64,000 bases of DNA from Hibiscus mutabilis (Eukaryota > Streptophyta > Magnoliopsida > Malvales > Malvaceae): NCBI GenBank assembly GCA_019671005.1, contig CM033741.1:620001-684000 (forward strand). Direction: 5' to 3'. The translations under genes and the position numbers were made by a program. The notes under the pieces were generated by a model. That model had not been told where the DNA came from, ran no database searches, and saw only the letters and a program-made list of their open reading frames with translations. This document shows, piece by piece, positions 34,190 to 46,600 of this stretch (positions are counted from its first letter, which is position 1; each line of letters begins with the position of its first letter).

Positions 34190-35359
34190 TCGTCAAACGC
34201 TTGATAGATTATTGGGTTTGAGTTGTTCCACTTTTAAAAATTATTTTTTTAGTACTGGCAATTCGTTGAACGCATGGTGATCATTTGTGCTTTGGTTGTC
34301 AAAATCAAAATTGATAGAGAAAGATCGGTAATGAAGATTGTCTCGAAACTCCATCTCGGAGAAAGCAAATCGCTTTCGAATGGCGTCAACAAAATGATCC
34401 CATCCGACCAACTATCGCCACCTCTGCATCCACTGAAATCGTTTCTTAGCTATTTCTTTCATCCGAAAAGACACCATGATTACTCGGTGATGATCCTCTA
34501 TCTAATAAAATTCAAAAAAAATATGAACTGAGGTAATCTATTCTTCTGGGTCTTCCCTCGTAAACAATGAAAGCTCTATTATTAGATTCATCTCTCCATG
34601 AAAGCACCCACCAATGTAACAAACGTTACTAGAATATCAAATAATAGTAGTAGAAGAAATATAGAAAAAAAAAAGTGACAGTAAAGAATACTGAACCAAA
34701 AAAAAACCGCAGCCAAATATTTAACAATTTTGATGATTTTTTTCTTATACTAGTTTATTTATTTAACAATACTAAAATATAATTAATATAAAATCTAACT
34801 AAATTAGATGGTTCCTTTCCAAGTATTTCATAACATTTCTTCAATTCTCGTCCATAACATAAAACGTAATATGACTTTTATTTTCTGACTGGAGTTAGAA
34901 AATTGGACCAATCATAATTTTTCAAGCAAAACAAGTGTCCCCAGTTTGGTTAAATCAAGCAATGATTACCCGGCCTCACTTTGAATTAGTACGCTCGACA
35001 GAGCAGCAGAAACTAATAAAATTTGTTGAATGTTAAACCTGCTTGACTGCTGCTAAGAATTATTAAGTCCTGCAATATTTTCAAACACCCCTAACCAGAA
35101 CTGCTCTCTTTACCCACATTATCCATTCTTAAGTCGGGCATTTTTGCTATTGTACCAAAGCCAACCGTAAACAGCTGCATCAAGCCAAAGCATCAAAGAC
35201 TGTCGCTGCCATACCGATTGCCAGTCCATTGATACCAAGTCAGCAAAAGCGGGAATTTCAAAAACATAAACAACCAAAACATTAGACTACAAAGGTACAA
35301 CAAATTAAAATAGGAAAGAAAAACTGTAAAATAGCACAACAAAAATCTCTCTAAAACCC

Positions 35360-36464
35360 CTATTTAGCTGCTTCACCTTCTTCTGCTGCAGCTTCAAAGG
35401 TCTCTCCGGGCACAAGTACCGGTACCTCATCATCATCATCCTCTTCCTGAGTGGTGGCTGCACCACCATCAGCAGCAGGTGCCTGCTTCTGGAATTGCTC
35501 TGCCAATTTCCTCAAGTTATCCAAGTTATCCGGCCCTAAAGTTTGGCAATAAGGGTCAATTTTTCACACGGATTTGCAAGCAGGGTACAATAACAAAAAT
35601 AACAACAGAGCCAAGAGTATAATACCCAATTGGTTGATGATTCCGGGTAGAATATCCTGCAACTCTGAAATAGGGGAAAAGCACGTGTCAAGATAACGAA
35701 ACGAAAGATACTAAGGAAAACTGCATAATTGCTGAGAAAGAAACAATATCCTAGTCTTTGATGTCTATGGACTTAATAATAGTGAATCTTCAAAGGGTAA
35801 ATAGCATTAAGATTTGATCAACTTTCAGAGGCTTTAAAGTTAAAGAGTGGCTTACTCTTTGTCTGAGGAGAACCACTAACAACCCAAGTGTTGGCGGCAA
35901 TAGAAGCCTGGACTGAAATACAAACCATCACGTATTAGTTACTATGCAAAACATTTGAAAAAAATTATGCGACGCACTTCAGAAATGCAATATCCTACCT
36001 TTTGGGTTAATAAACTGGATAACAACATCATCCTTGAATATGTTCACTTCCTCGATTGCAGGAATAGCATTCACTCCTATTCTCTTGAGGGTGCTCTGTA
36101 GCCGTTTGTCATCAGTGGAAGTTGTCTTGTGTACAGCCTTCTTCTTTCTATCAACATAGGTAAAAGCAACATTATAAGGATGCGCAAACTATAAAATTCA
36201 TTGAAATTCAAGCACTTCATTCTAAAGGCAGGCTTCAATAAATTGAAGTTGGGAAGGACTAAGAGGGCGGATAAAAGATTCTACTTGTCATGTTAGCTAA
36301 TAATGCAGGGCAGGCAAGAACTTGATTCAAGAGTTTTCGCAGATGACCAATCAACAAACTTCTCATAGCTAAACTATCTATTGAAACTATCATCACCTTC
36401 TCATGCTACCCTTTCCACCAGTGCGGACCGCACCAGCCATCTTTGTGAGCCTCTCCACATTCAT
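35360..36464 (-). CDS. BTF3: BTF3 / nascent polypeptide-associated complex beta subunit
   Basis: The NAC beta subunit pairs with NAC alpha at the ribosome exit tunnel and guards nascent chains in the cytosol. Exons (minus) are 36464-36397, 36147-35999, 35912-35856, 35664-35626 and 35535-35360. All have GT/AG borders. They total 489 bases, or 162 residues, the usual plant length. The N-terminus has the ribosome-binding basic patch (RTGGKGSMRRKKKAVHK, about residues 14-30). The NAC domain follows (RLQSTLKRIGVNAIPAIEEV, then FINPKVQASIAANTWVV). The C-terminus is acidic (QEEDDDDE) and ends GEAAK. No lesion was seen. An upstream non-coding exon with a donor near 37197 and CAAAAACCCTCA nearby is likely. 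It is the one clearly intact gene model in the window. Confidence 0.95.
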
Positions 36465-37526
36465 CTACTTACGATAGTTAACAAGTAAAGCTAATGAGCT
36501 ATTGAGGTTATGAAAAATCATAACAGAATAAATTAAATAAATGAAAAGAAACTATAGATCAAGCATAAGAACCAATCATACACTAATACGGTATCAATTA
36601 AATTAAAATAAGAATTCTTCTCATCCTTCTCAGAACAACAAAGATTGAAAGCAAAAATTTAAGAGTAAACGCAAAAAGAAATAAATGGCTATTCATTTAC
36701 ATCCCTTTTCCCTTTCCATGCCTATAATAATACAATAAGAAGAAGGGAAAACCAATGAAAAAAGGAGAGACATAAAAGAAACCGAGAATGTGAAATCACA
36801 AAAGATAACAATATCATCAGATATTTGCAGAGAGGATAAGAACTTGAGCAGAAAACATAAGCATAACAAGAAACTAAAATGTGAGTTGTCCAATGTTATT
36901 AAGCCTGAAAGCTAAAAGAACGTAATTTTGAGGCAGCTAAAAGCAATGCATATAAACATGAAAACCATCTTCAAAGCTATACAAAAAAGAAGTAAATCTC
37001 AACCAGAAGCAGGCTTTTACTTAAAAATCTTCCCTAAAAACATAAACTATAAACCAAGACAATCCAAGTTAGCAGATCTAAATACAAGGAATGAGAAATG
37101 GAATAAGAGTGACAAAATCAAACGAAAATAAAAGCTTTATTTTATATAGAATATCGATGACAGATAACTGATATATCAAATAGCGAAGGATTAACCTTTT
37201 TTTACTAGTTAGGAAAGGATACGCAGCGACTGCAATGGATGGTTGAGAAATGAGGGTTTTGGTATTTTTAGAACCCAAGGAAAAGAACAGGTTCGCTTCC
37301 TGTGTTTATGTAGTTAGGGCTTTTATCTCTGCCCTTGGATTTTTAGGATTTTGATCCGACGGTTTAAACGCCAAAACATGCGGTTTTTGTTTGTCTTTTT
37401 TTTAACGAAGCGGTATTTGTTTGTCTTTGGGCCCTCTTGGCTACACAAACAAAAATAAATAAATAAATGTATTCAAATAAAAAGTGAATTTCTTCGATAT
37501 AAAAAATAGATAAGTTTTTTACAAAC

Positions 37527-37625
37527 AGAGTTGGTCTGAGTGGTAAATAATTTGTATCATTTAAGTTAGTATTAAGCTTGAGGTCTTGTATATATAAAAA
37601 AATTCTCGTTGAGAGATTCGCATAC
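37527..37625 (+). repeat. SINE-like element
   Basis: Starts GAGTTGGTCTGAGTGG and continues with the same blocks as the copy at 4245-4412 (CTTGAGGTCTTGTATATA, TTCTCGTTGAGAGATTCGC). It is a diverged third copy in plus orientation. The 3' tail is not clear. Confidence 0.4.
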
Positions 37626-38149
37626 TTAAATTAAATGTATGATTTGAATCAATCCAGATTAATCAAAAGAAAATTTTAAAATACCGGGAGTGCAACCAAA
37701 AAGATATATATAAGTTTTTAGTGATTTTTTTTTTGTTTCAAACTAATTGAGAGGTTGAGGTTCAAACTTGTTCATTTAGAGCTTCAAAAATTGGGAGGTT
37801 CAAGTTTAACATATTCTTCGAAATAGAAACATAGTATCTTATATGATGTCTAAATTTGTTCATTTAAAAAATTTGGAATGTCGTCATTTCTGTTATCCAC
37901 CGGCAGAGATTCGTTCCTCTAACATAAGGATGGTTGCCGCTTGTTCATCTTAAGTTGTTTAGTAGCTTTTGATTGTTTTCTTTATTAAAAAAAGTTTTTA
38001 GGGGAAATGTGATGAATAATTTTTAAATAAATATTAAATAAAACTAATGCGAATAATAAAAGAAAGTTATTTCATTGAAGTCTAATTTTAAAAAATTGAA
38101 GTTATATGTGAACTGAGTATAATTCAGTTGGTATTATTATTGGTAAAAT

Positions 38150-38792
38150 TAAGGGTGTTTATTTTAGGATATCCGAAAATTTCGGGTACTAAAAAATTTC
38201 GGGTACTTGAAAAATACGGGTACCCGTTAATTTGGATAATAGGGTATCCAAAATTATGTTCTTTTTCCTTTTTAATACCTACCACTGTGTTTTAAATAAA
38301 ATGATTAAAACTATTGGGATTTTCTTATTCTCTTCTAAGTAGAACTGTACGAAAAATTATAAGCATAAAATTTCTTCATCTAAAATATAAAATATAATTA
38401 TTTTTTATTTTAATAATTAAAATTAAGTTATTACAGTTTGATAGTGCCATTGTCCACTGCCACTAATCATTGGCATACAATAAAAATACACCATATGACA
38501 TGTACCGTAATAATTTACATATCATAATGAGACAAAAAAAAGTATTAAAACATTAACTCAAGAGTCAAATAATAATAATAAAAAATAATATACAAACCAT
38601 GTATCAGGTAGTCAGGTACCCAGTTAAGGGACATTTAGTGACCCGGGCCTGACCCGAATACCCTAAAAAATAACAAGTCAGGTATCCGACCTGAACAATC
38701 GGTTATTTTCATTAAAAATACCCGATAATTTTTAATTGGGTATGCAGGTCGGCGGGTCGGGTAGTTCATGCCAGTAATTTTGAACACCCCTA
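38150..38792. mobile_element. hAT-type MITE remnant
   Basis: The ends TAAGGGTGTTTATT and, inverted, TAGGGGTGTTCAAAA, together with inner inverted blocks of ATCCGAAAATTTCGGGTA and GGTCGGCGGGTCGGG type, fit a common plant hAT MITE. The target duplication was not resolved. There is no ORF of note. Confidence 0.45.
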
Positions 38793-40389
38793 AGTATAAT
38801 ATAAAGAAAGATGTGAGATCGATACTTAATTGTTTAATAGCATCCTATTTATTGGTGGGGAGGGGTCTAAATGGTATATGTATTGTACATTAAATGTTTA
38901 AAAAATGAAGGTATATATTAATCCTTATTTTAATCGATTATGTGATCAAATATAAACATCAACACAAACATAAAATGTATATAATAACGTTGGCTCATTG
39001 ATAAACTAACATTACCACAACTTAATCTCGTCTTATATTTGGTTCTAATTTTTTTTAACAAAAATTAATTTCACCCCTCAAGATTAAGCGTCAAATTTTT
39101 AAATATTTTTAATTAAATCTTCACTCGTAATTTTAAAAAGGTCTAATTAAATCTATAAAAAATTATTAAATTTTTTACTTAAACCCCTTTTCAAAATTTT
39201 AGTTTAAGCCTTTATTTTTTTAAAAAAAGATTAAATTCTCCCCAGACTCTTACCTCAAGTTATACTACCGATTATAAGTGTTATTTAAATTTTAGATGGG
39301 CGACTTCAAATTTAACATTAAAAAAATAAAAATATCACAATAACATATAAATAAAGTGCAGCAAAAGTCAACTAAAATTATAAATCATTTTCATACGAAA
39401 AAAAGAAGAAGATTAGATAAAATAATAAGAGAAAGGGAAGAAGAAAAATAAATTAATGACCAATAATTAGTATAAATCTGATACCGTCATTAGCGATAAG
39501 AAAAACATAAAAGAAATTAGAAAAGAAACGATATAAGAGAAAAGGGAGAGAGAACTATTAGAATTTAATTATAAATAATAGGTTGACAAATTAGTAAAAC
39601 ACTTGAAGAGTTGAAGTTATATATTTGATCGGTTAATTTAACCCATATGTAAAAGTAAATTTGGAATTGGCAGAGACTAGTCATGTTCAGTTACATTTAG
39701 GTTTTGTTTTTAGTTGCGGTAGTAGGTTTAGGATAAATTAAAGTTTTGCAAAAGTTAAAAAATTAGCTTTTGGTAAATTAATGTTTGAGAATATAGTTTA
39801 TGGGGTAAACCAAAATTTTGACACTAAAAAATTATATGTTTTTTATTGTTTCTAGGCAAACTAATGTTTTGACACTCAAAAGCTGCATGTTTTTTTTTGT
39901 TGCTTTTGGCTTCTCAAACTAGCTTTTCCATCCAAACGCAACAAAAAACAGGGTCTTAGTTAAAAATATTACGGATTTTGGAATTTGTAGATAATTTAAA
40001 TTTTGAATAAGCTCATTTTTAAATAAGTTTTAATGTGATTCTTTTATTAAATAAAAAATATTTTTTAAAATAAAATATTATAATTTAAACTCGTACAATA
40101 TAGAACAATTAGTCTTTTAAATATTAAAAAAGTATAAGATGGATTTCAATATTGTGGTGTGGTCGACTATAATGGAATACGCCTTAGATTGACAATGATG
40201 TGAAATGGAAATATTTTACTTACAAGTTAGAAGTTTTTCAACATACGTATTGGTATAACAGACAAAAGTGTATCAAACTAAAAAAAAGTTTAAGAAATTT
40301 TATGGACAGATAAATACAACGAAAGGTAATTGGCAATCTAATTCACTGCAAGTTTTTTTTTTTTTTTTGCTTAAACAGACCAACAATAA

Positions 40390-40880
40390 ACAACAAAATC
40401 AATCACTAAAATCAGCATTCCTCTGCACTAAAGCAGTGACAGGTGGTGGCGCCATGAACAGCAGCTCGTTAACTCGATCTCCCCTAATCATTTTCGCCAA
40501 CTGATATGCAATTTCATCACCTTCTTCGACAATATAGGTAATCGAAACTTTCCAATCCCGTCCCAGCAAGGATTGGATTATACACACAATGGAGTTATCC
40601 CACAAACAATTCAATTATTTTTTAATAATAAAAATTGTTTGTGCACTGTTCGACTCAATAACCACTCTCGTATAACCAAATTTTCAAGCATGTGACCATG
40701 TATTATGAATTGCCCATAGTTTAGCAAATCCCTATGCTTCTCGAAAAGCCTAGTATCCACTCCCCCTTGTCGACCGGAGAACTCCTACCGTAGTTTCACA
40801 TCACCATCTGAATTAGCTTTCATTCATGCTAACTAATGGTGGCATTCTCCATCCAACCGACACTCTACTATGAGTAACAT
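40390..40880 (-). mobile_element. LINE RNase H fragment
   Basis: On the minus strand a plant RNase H-like (RVT_3) C-terminus can be read: LLGRDWKVSITYIVEEGDEI, then AYQLAKM, with an earlier VVIESNSA block. Stops separate the blocks. The rest of the LINE is absent. A poly(T) run on plus at 40354-40369 may be its tail. Confidence 0.7.
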
Positions 40881-41633
40881 TTTTCGATGTTGGCAAAGCA
40901 CGCGACAGTGTTGTATGTGACAGTTTTGAATGACATGCAATTTTTTATGTGTTATTTAAACTTTGAATGACCATAAAGCAATATTAATATTTGTAAATGA
41001 CAAAGTTTTGTCATTCATTGTTTTCACTGAAAATCTTGCAATTATTTGGCTCTCTTTAGGTCGGATTTTTTTCATAAATATTGCTTTAAGATTTGTTTTT
41101 TTCTCAAAGTATGGTCATTCTCATTTTATTTTTCGAGTTATGCCATTTGTTACAGTACCTTCAAGTCGGGTGCAGGAGACTCCGACTTTAAATTTTAAAG
41201 TACAAAAATACCCCTAAAAGGCGAATTCAGGAGGCTCCGACTTTGGGCACTTTTTGGGGCTTTTTGGGAAAAGTACTGTTCATAGTCGGATTCAGGTGAA
41301 TCCGACTTCTAGTGTACTGTAGCAATTGCAATATTTCGAGAATTAAAATGAAAAGAGCCATATTTTTGAAAAAAAAACCTACAACTATATTTGAGTAAAA
41401 ATTCCCTTTACGTCAGTAGGATCAAAGTTTATTTTTATTTTTATTTCTTCTTGATTTGATAATCGTGACAGAGGTAATATCATCCGTAAAATTTATATTT
41501 TTGATTGAAAATGATTGAGAACATTAATCTTTATCCTCTTCTTTTCTGATTCAGAGTTCATTGAAAGAGAATTAATTTAACTTTTTATAGAAAAACCGGT
41601 TTTGAAAAAAAAATGATACTAATTTATGTATGA

Positions 41634-41946
41634 GAGAATATCCTATGCACTAACCGTGATTTTTTTATTTCCACAAGCATCCTAATTTTAGGGGTTAGAG
41701 ATTTAGTTTAGGATTTATGTGTTTAGAACTTATGGGTTTAGAATTTAGGAATTGTGATTAGAATTTAGAGTTTATAGGTTAGGGTAATATGCTAGTAATT
41801 TAGACTTTAACATATAAACCCTAAATTCAAACCAAGTCTCCTAAATTCTAAGGACGTAAACCCCTAAAATAAATCTCTAACCCCAAGAATTATGACATTT
41901 GTAGAAACAAAAAATTTCCACCGTTAGTGCATGATATAATTATCCT
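41634..41946. repeat. MITE with telomere-like core, second family
   Basis: The left end, TATGCACTAACCGTG, matches the inverted right end, CATGCACTAACGGTGG. Both are followed by TTTTTT(A/G)TTTC(C/T)ACAA. The core has TTTAGGGTTTAG-like strings. A related, more decayed copy is at about 63000-63335. Confidence 0.55.
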
Positions 41947-42815
41947 AAAATTAATATGATTTTTAAAAAAATGTTTTTTTGTGTAAACCGATTATATACA
42001 ACAAAAAAAATAATAAATTTATACTCTTAATGTTATATACATTAAACTTGTGCATTGCGAAGTAATAAAATTAGTGTATATATAGACCTATCATTTTGTT
42101 TACTGTCAGTGATTTTTTTCTCACAACTAATAATAAAATCATGTTAAATTTCATATGTATATTTGTAAAATTAAAACCTAAATAAACGAAGAAAATGTTC
42201 CACTAACAATTTAATTAATAATACAATTCCTCATTTTGAAAACCCCTAAGAATTTCTTAACATTATTAATCGAATCAACAGATTGTTAAAGCAAAACCAA
42301 TGAACAAAGCGTAAGTAGGAAGGGAGAGTGAAAGAGTTAGGATCGTTGAACTTGAGATGTAAATTTGCCGCTTCCCAAGCTAAGATATTCCTCCGCGTGG
42401 CAACATTCCCCTAAAGACTAGGCTGTGCAAAAAAATTCAATCTAATTGATTGATCCTTGATCCGATTCGAAATTTCGACTCGATTTATTTTTTAATTTCA
42501 GATAATTTAGATCGGATATTTGAAAATTTTGAATCAGATACGGATAATTATTTTACATTCTGATCGAATATCCGATATTTGAAAATTCAATTTTTTTTAT
42601 AGATATAAATCTTGTTACGTTCAATATTTTTATTTGTTATGTATATAAAAAATTAAAATTTCTATGGATGAAAATTTGTTATATTCAATAATTTATAGAT
42701 TGTTATATTCGAAAACTTAAAATTTTTAAATATTGCTTACGAGGAGAGAGAATAAATGACATAGAAAATTAAAAAAAAAATTCCATGTCAGCAAAACCGT
42801 TAAGTTTTTAACAGC

Positions 42816-42975
42816 CGGTGACCAAAATAGGAAGGAAACATAACATTAGTGATGCTTTTGCCAAAAAAATAGTTCGGTGACCAAAATAGGAAGGAAACAT
42901 AACGTTAGCGATGTTTTTGCCAAAAAATAGTTCGGTAACCAAAATAGAAAAGAAACCATAGTTCGGTGACCAGTG
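42816..42975. repeat. Short tandem repeats, 58-59-bp unit
   Basis: Units start CGGTGACCAAAATAGGAAGG at 42816 and 42875, with shortened copies at 42933 and 42964. They contain TTTTGCCAAAAAA. The unit resembles the GGTCACC-bearing TIR modules of the Mutator-like elements. It lies inside a larger repeat at about 42420-43145. Confidence 0.7.
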
Positions 42976-43263
42976 ATGTAATATACCCTTAAAAAATCGA
43001 ATATTCATCCAAAAATTCGGATATCTAAAAATTGAATATCCAAAATTTTGGATCAAATATACATCGCTAAATTACTTATTTAAAAATTTTGAATATCTAA
43101 AATTTTAGATTAAATTAAATTAGAAATCCGAAATATACACCCCCACATACCCTTATCCATTACCGAAAGGTAATTCGTCAAAGTTCAAAGCCCACTCGCA
43201 GCTCCCAAATCCCTGGACTACCAACCAATCGTCGTTTATAGACTGAGCTTATGACTGTAGCTC

Positions 43264-43271
43264 TATAAATA
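43264..43271 (+). promoter_or_regulatory. Possible TATA box
   Basis: TATAAATA stands about 345 bases before the ATG of the large gene and about 110 bases before its E2F and MSA motifs. Whether it is used is not known. Confidence 0.4.
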
Positions 43272-43374
43272 TACCATCTGTCGAGCAAAAGTGGCGAGTA
43301 GGAAGTAATTCATTGAAATACAGCGAGTAGATCTAGTGTATCTTGATGTCCCGGTCGTTTAAGTTTTGAAAGAA

Positions 43375-43395
43375 GCGCCAAAACTGGCCGTTTGA
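43375..43395 (-). promoter_or_regulatory. Adjacent E2F and MSA motifs
   Basis: On the minus strand TTTTGGCGC (43383-43375) is a full E2F consensus site (TTTSSCGC). One base away stands TCAAACGGCCA (43395-43385), which matches the mitosis-specific activator element bound by three-repeat MYB proteins in 10 of 11 positions. They lie about 220-240 bases before the ATG of the large gene. Together they predict S to G2/M expression. Confidence 0.6.
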
Positions 43396-43616
43396 AAAAT
43401 TTGAATTCAAACCGTCGATTCCAAGCAAATATTTTACCAGAAAACGAACAACATTTGGCTACACTGAAAATCTCTCTTGCTACAGTTCTTCAGCAGCTTT
43501 CATCTATGGAAAACAAATTAGTACTATTTTCTTTTTAATTAAAGAAATTGATTTCCAGTTAGATTTCCCTTTGATTTTCTTTTCTTAATTATTGTTGAGA
43601 GAAGGATTTTAATGGC

Positions 43617-46600
43617 ATGAAGAGAAAGGCACTGCAGGCGTTGTGTAAAAAGCACGGCGTAGCTGCGAATTTAACCAACCGTGAAATGGCGGATCGTGTG
43701 GCTTCCATTTTTAAGGTTCCTTCTCTTTCATTTTTATTTTTCTAAGAAATTTCATTGACTGGGAACACAATCTATGAATTAAGGCTAAATCATGTGAAGA
43801 GTTCTCTGTAACTTGTTTAGATTATGTAAAGGACTTTTGTGATTTCTCCAGTTCTTTTTTTTGTAGATCTATATATCTGAAAGTAATTTTAAACGGGAAA
43901 CATAGAATTCTAAAGTTTGGCGATGGAATTTGCTTCTTTTTTTTTTCTGCTTTATTGCTCTTAAGCATTACAAGTTGGAAGTTTAAACGTGGTTTTTATT
44001 ATTTTTTTACTACTTGCCTTCCATGAAGCAAAAGAAAAAATCCAGAATAGAAAAAGGAAACAGTGTTTTTGAACCGCTTGACTAGATTGAAAATTTAAAT
44101 TTTATGGACAAAAACAGTAGTTTGGATTGATATTACTTTTTCACTTTAAACAACTATGTCTCTTTTTCGTTATTTGATTTCCTTTGGAGATAAAAATAAA
44201 AAAAATAAAAGCAAGTAGCACAACAATCGATTCAATAATTACATTTAAGTGACTCAGTTATTTTATTTGTTTCCCCCTGTTTTAAACAGGAAAACGAAGA
44301 TCCTGTTTTGTCAGCAGAGTTGAGGTCTAATACAGAAGAAATATGCAGTGAAGATAAAGCTAATTCTGTCAAAAAGCAGATAAAGAAAGTCAGGTTTAGT
44401 CCTGACAATCAAACTTTCGAGTACGAGGTTTCTGTCTATCAGCAGCCTAAAAGAAGGTCTAGGAGACAAACATTGTCCAATAATCCTGCCCAGGTACTTG
44501 AAAATGCTGTAAGTGAAGATATTAAAAAGTTTGGGGCTGCCAATCAAGAGTTACAAGGTCTAGAGTGCAAAATGCAGTTGAGGAAGAAATTTATATGGTT
44601 TCTTCGCCTCCTGTTGGGAGAAAAAGAGGGAGAGGAGGCAAGAAGATTAAAGATGCCGAGGAGGTGGCTAATATCGGTGATTCCGAGGGTTTAGAATTGG
44701 GTCAGAAAGACGATGTTAAGAATGGTCATGATAAGGTTACTGGTGGGTTAAGTGGGAGGCAGTTAAGAAGTAGGAAGAATGTGGCTCGGGAAGATTCAAA
44801 GAAGATTAGGAACGACAAAGGAAGTGGCGAGGTTCATTTGTTGGATGAAAGTTCTGACGGAAAAAATGGCCAAGAGCTGTCAATGAAGAATGCTAGAAAA
44901 GGAGATCAGGGTGTGGCATTCAGCAGTGACGTGGAAAAGGTTGAAGTTGTTTCTAGGGTGACACGGCAGTCTAGGGCACAATCCAAAGATGTAGCTTCTA
45001 TTGTTAAAAGTGAAGTTAAAATAGTTGAGGCAAAGGATGAAAATGAAACAGAGAAGCCTCTGAGACAAACAAAACGTAATTCAGAAAAAGATTGTGCTAA
45101 AAGTACTGCATCTGTGAAAAGTGATAGTCAGGTAACAAAGGTTCAAGAACAATCCGAAAGAGATATTGCACTTGTGGAACCTCCAGAATGTTTAAGGAGA
45201 CATTCTTCCAGGCAAAAATCTATTGTATCTCAGAGTGGTAAGAGGGGAAATAAGGAAGAATTCCCAAAAGAGGAGGCCAGAAAACGAAGCAGGACTACTG
45301 CATTGGAAGCTATTTTGGAAAATAATGGTGAGGTTGAGAGGGACAAGTATGTGGTTACTTCACAACAACAAGCTCCCTTGAGGAGGAGCAGGCGCAAGAC
45401 TGTGATTATTACTGCTCCAGCTGCTGAGTTGGCAAATAAGGAAGATATTGGTGAAGTGGAGCACTTAGGAGCACAGCTTTCTAGGAAAGGCACCACTGAA
45501 GAATTGGATGCAATTGTGGAAGATGGTAGTGAGGTTGATAGGGCCAAGTATGCTGTTACTTCACAACACCAAGCCCCCTTGAGGAGGGGCAGACGCAAGA
45601 CTGTGATTCTTACTGCTCCAGCTGCCGAGTTGGCAGATAAGGAAGATATTGGTAGAATGGAGCAGTTAAGAGCACCACTTTTAGGAAAAGGCACGACTGA
45701 AGAATTACAGCAAAAGTCCAGTCGAAATTCTTCTCGATATAGCTTATCTGGAACATCTAAAGAAGATCAAATTGTTGTTGCTGAAAGTGACCAGGGAGTT
45801 AAGCAGCAAATTCTAGAGCCTATTTCAGAAGAAGAAGAAACTTCTGCTCGTGAGCATCATCCAATGAAACAGAAACTGCAAAGAAGATCCAGATGTAATA
45901 CTTCTAAAAGTGCCTCTGTTGCATCTCCTAATTCAACAGCCAAAGGCGTCAAGAAGAAGGGGCAAAGCAAGTCTAGAATGGAGATTGTAGAAGAGGAAGC
46001 TGCACCTACTGAGAGTCTTCCATCTCCTGGAGAATTACCAGCTGGAAAGGATGTGCAATTTGTTGTGTCAGAATGTGCAGGAAATAAAAATAATCTTGAT
46101 TTGGACGTTAGCAAACAGGTTGTCAAGAGTGGTGATGCATGTTCTAACAAAAGCAGAAAGGAATTGAGAAGGAATTCTGGAGCAAAGAAGCAGTGTGGAT
46201 TTGCAGAGGCCTCTCCTCGATTTCTTAACATGGAGGAAGACAATGATTCTGCTGGAAATATGGATGAAACTCTTACTGCATCATCTGTGAAGTTGGTAAG
46301 CTCTTCTAAAGACAAAGAAATGAAGCAGTCTGCCCACAAATCTCTGGTGGTTTATGAGAAGGAAAGCAACTTAGTAGAAGATGACGTAGAGAAAATAGTC
46401 AATTGCGGCAAGTTTGAGAGTGAAGTCAATTGCATGTCAAGTCAGACTGTCCATAAAACGTGTTTATTGGATGATGCTAATTGGTCGGACCTCAAACACC
46501 TGAAATGTGTAAGCAAGGGTAGTCAAGGGGCGGATTCTTCTCTGATAACCTTTCCAGCTGAAAGCCATGGTGGGTCAAATTCCCAACTTTCCGTCGTTCT

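Larger units (their letters stand above)
32083..34859 (-). mobile_element. Decayed LTR element carrying four host mRNA fragments
   Basis: Read on the minus strand, the 5' LTR is 34859-34615 (TGTTATGG...GTTACA). It is followed by TTGGTGGGTGCTTTCATGG, which resembles a primer-binding site region of gypsy elements. A gag-like remnant (about 34500-34290; FQWMQ, LVGWDHFVDAIRKRF) comes next. After the host-gene pieces stands ASNLEDNVFF (about 32310-32280), like the end of a gypsy pol, and a purine-rich tract (32279-32266). A partial 3' LTR (32265-32083) repeats the 5' LTR over about 180 bases. Between the ends lie fragments of UDP-apiose/xylose synthase, ATP-citrate lyase A, a PPR protein and an aspartic protease, all in element sense. 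The element is non-autonomous and dead, and no target duplication could be fixed. Confidence 0.65.

Noticed and set aside
34274..34531. Plus-strand ORF of 85 codons
   Set aside because: The opposite strand carries the gag-like remnant of the LTR element; the plus ORF has no family match.
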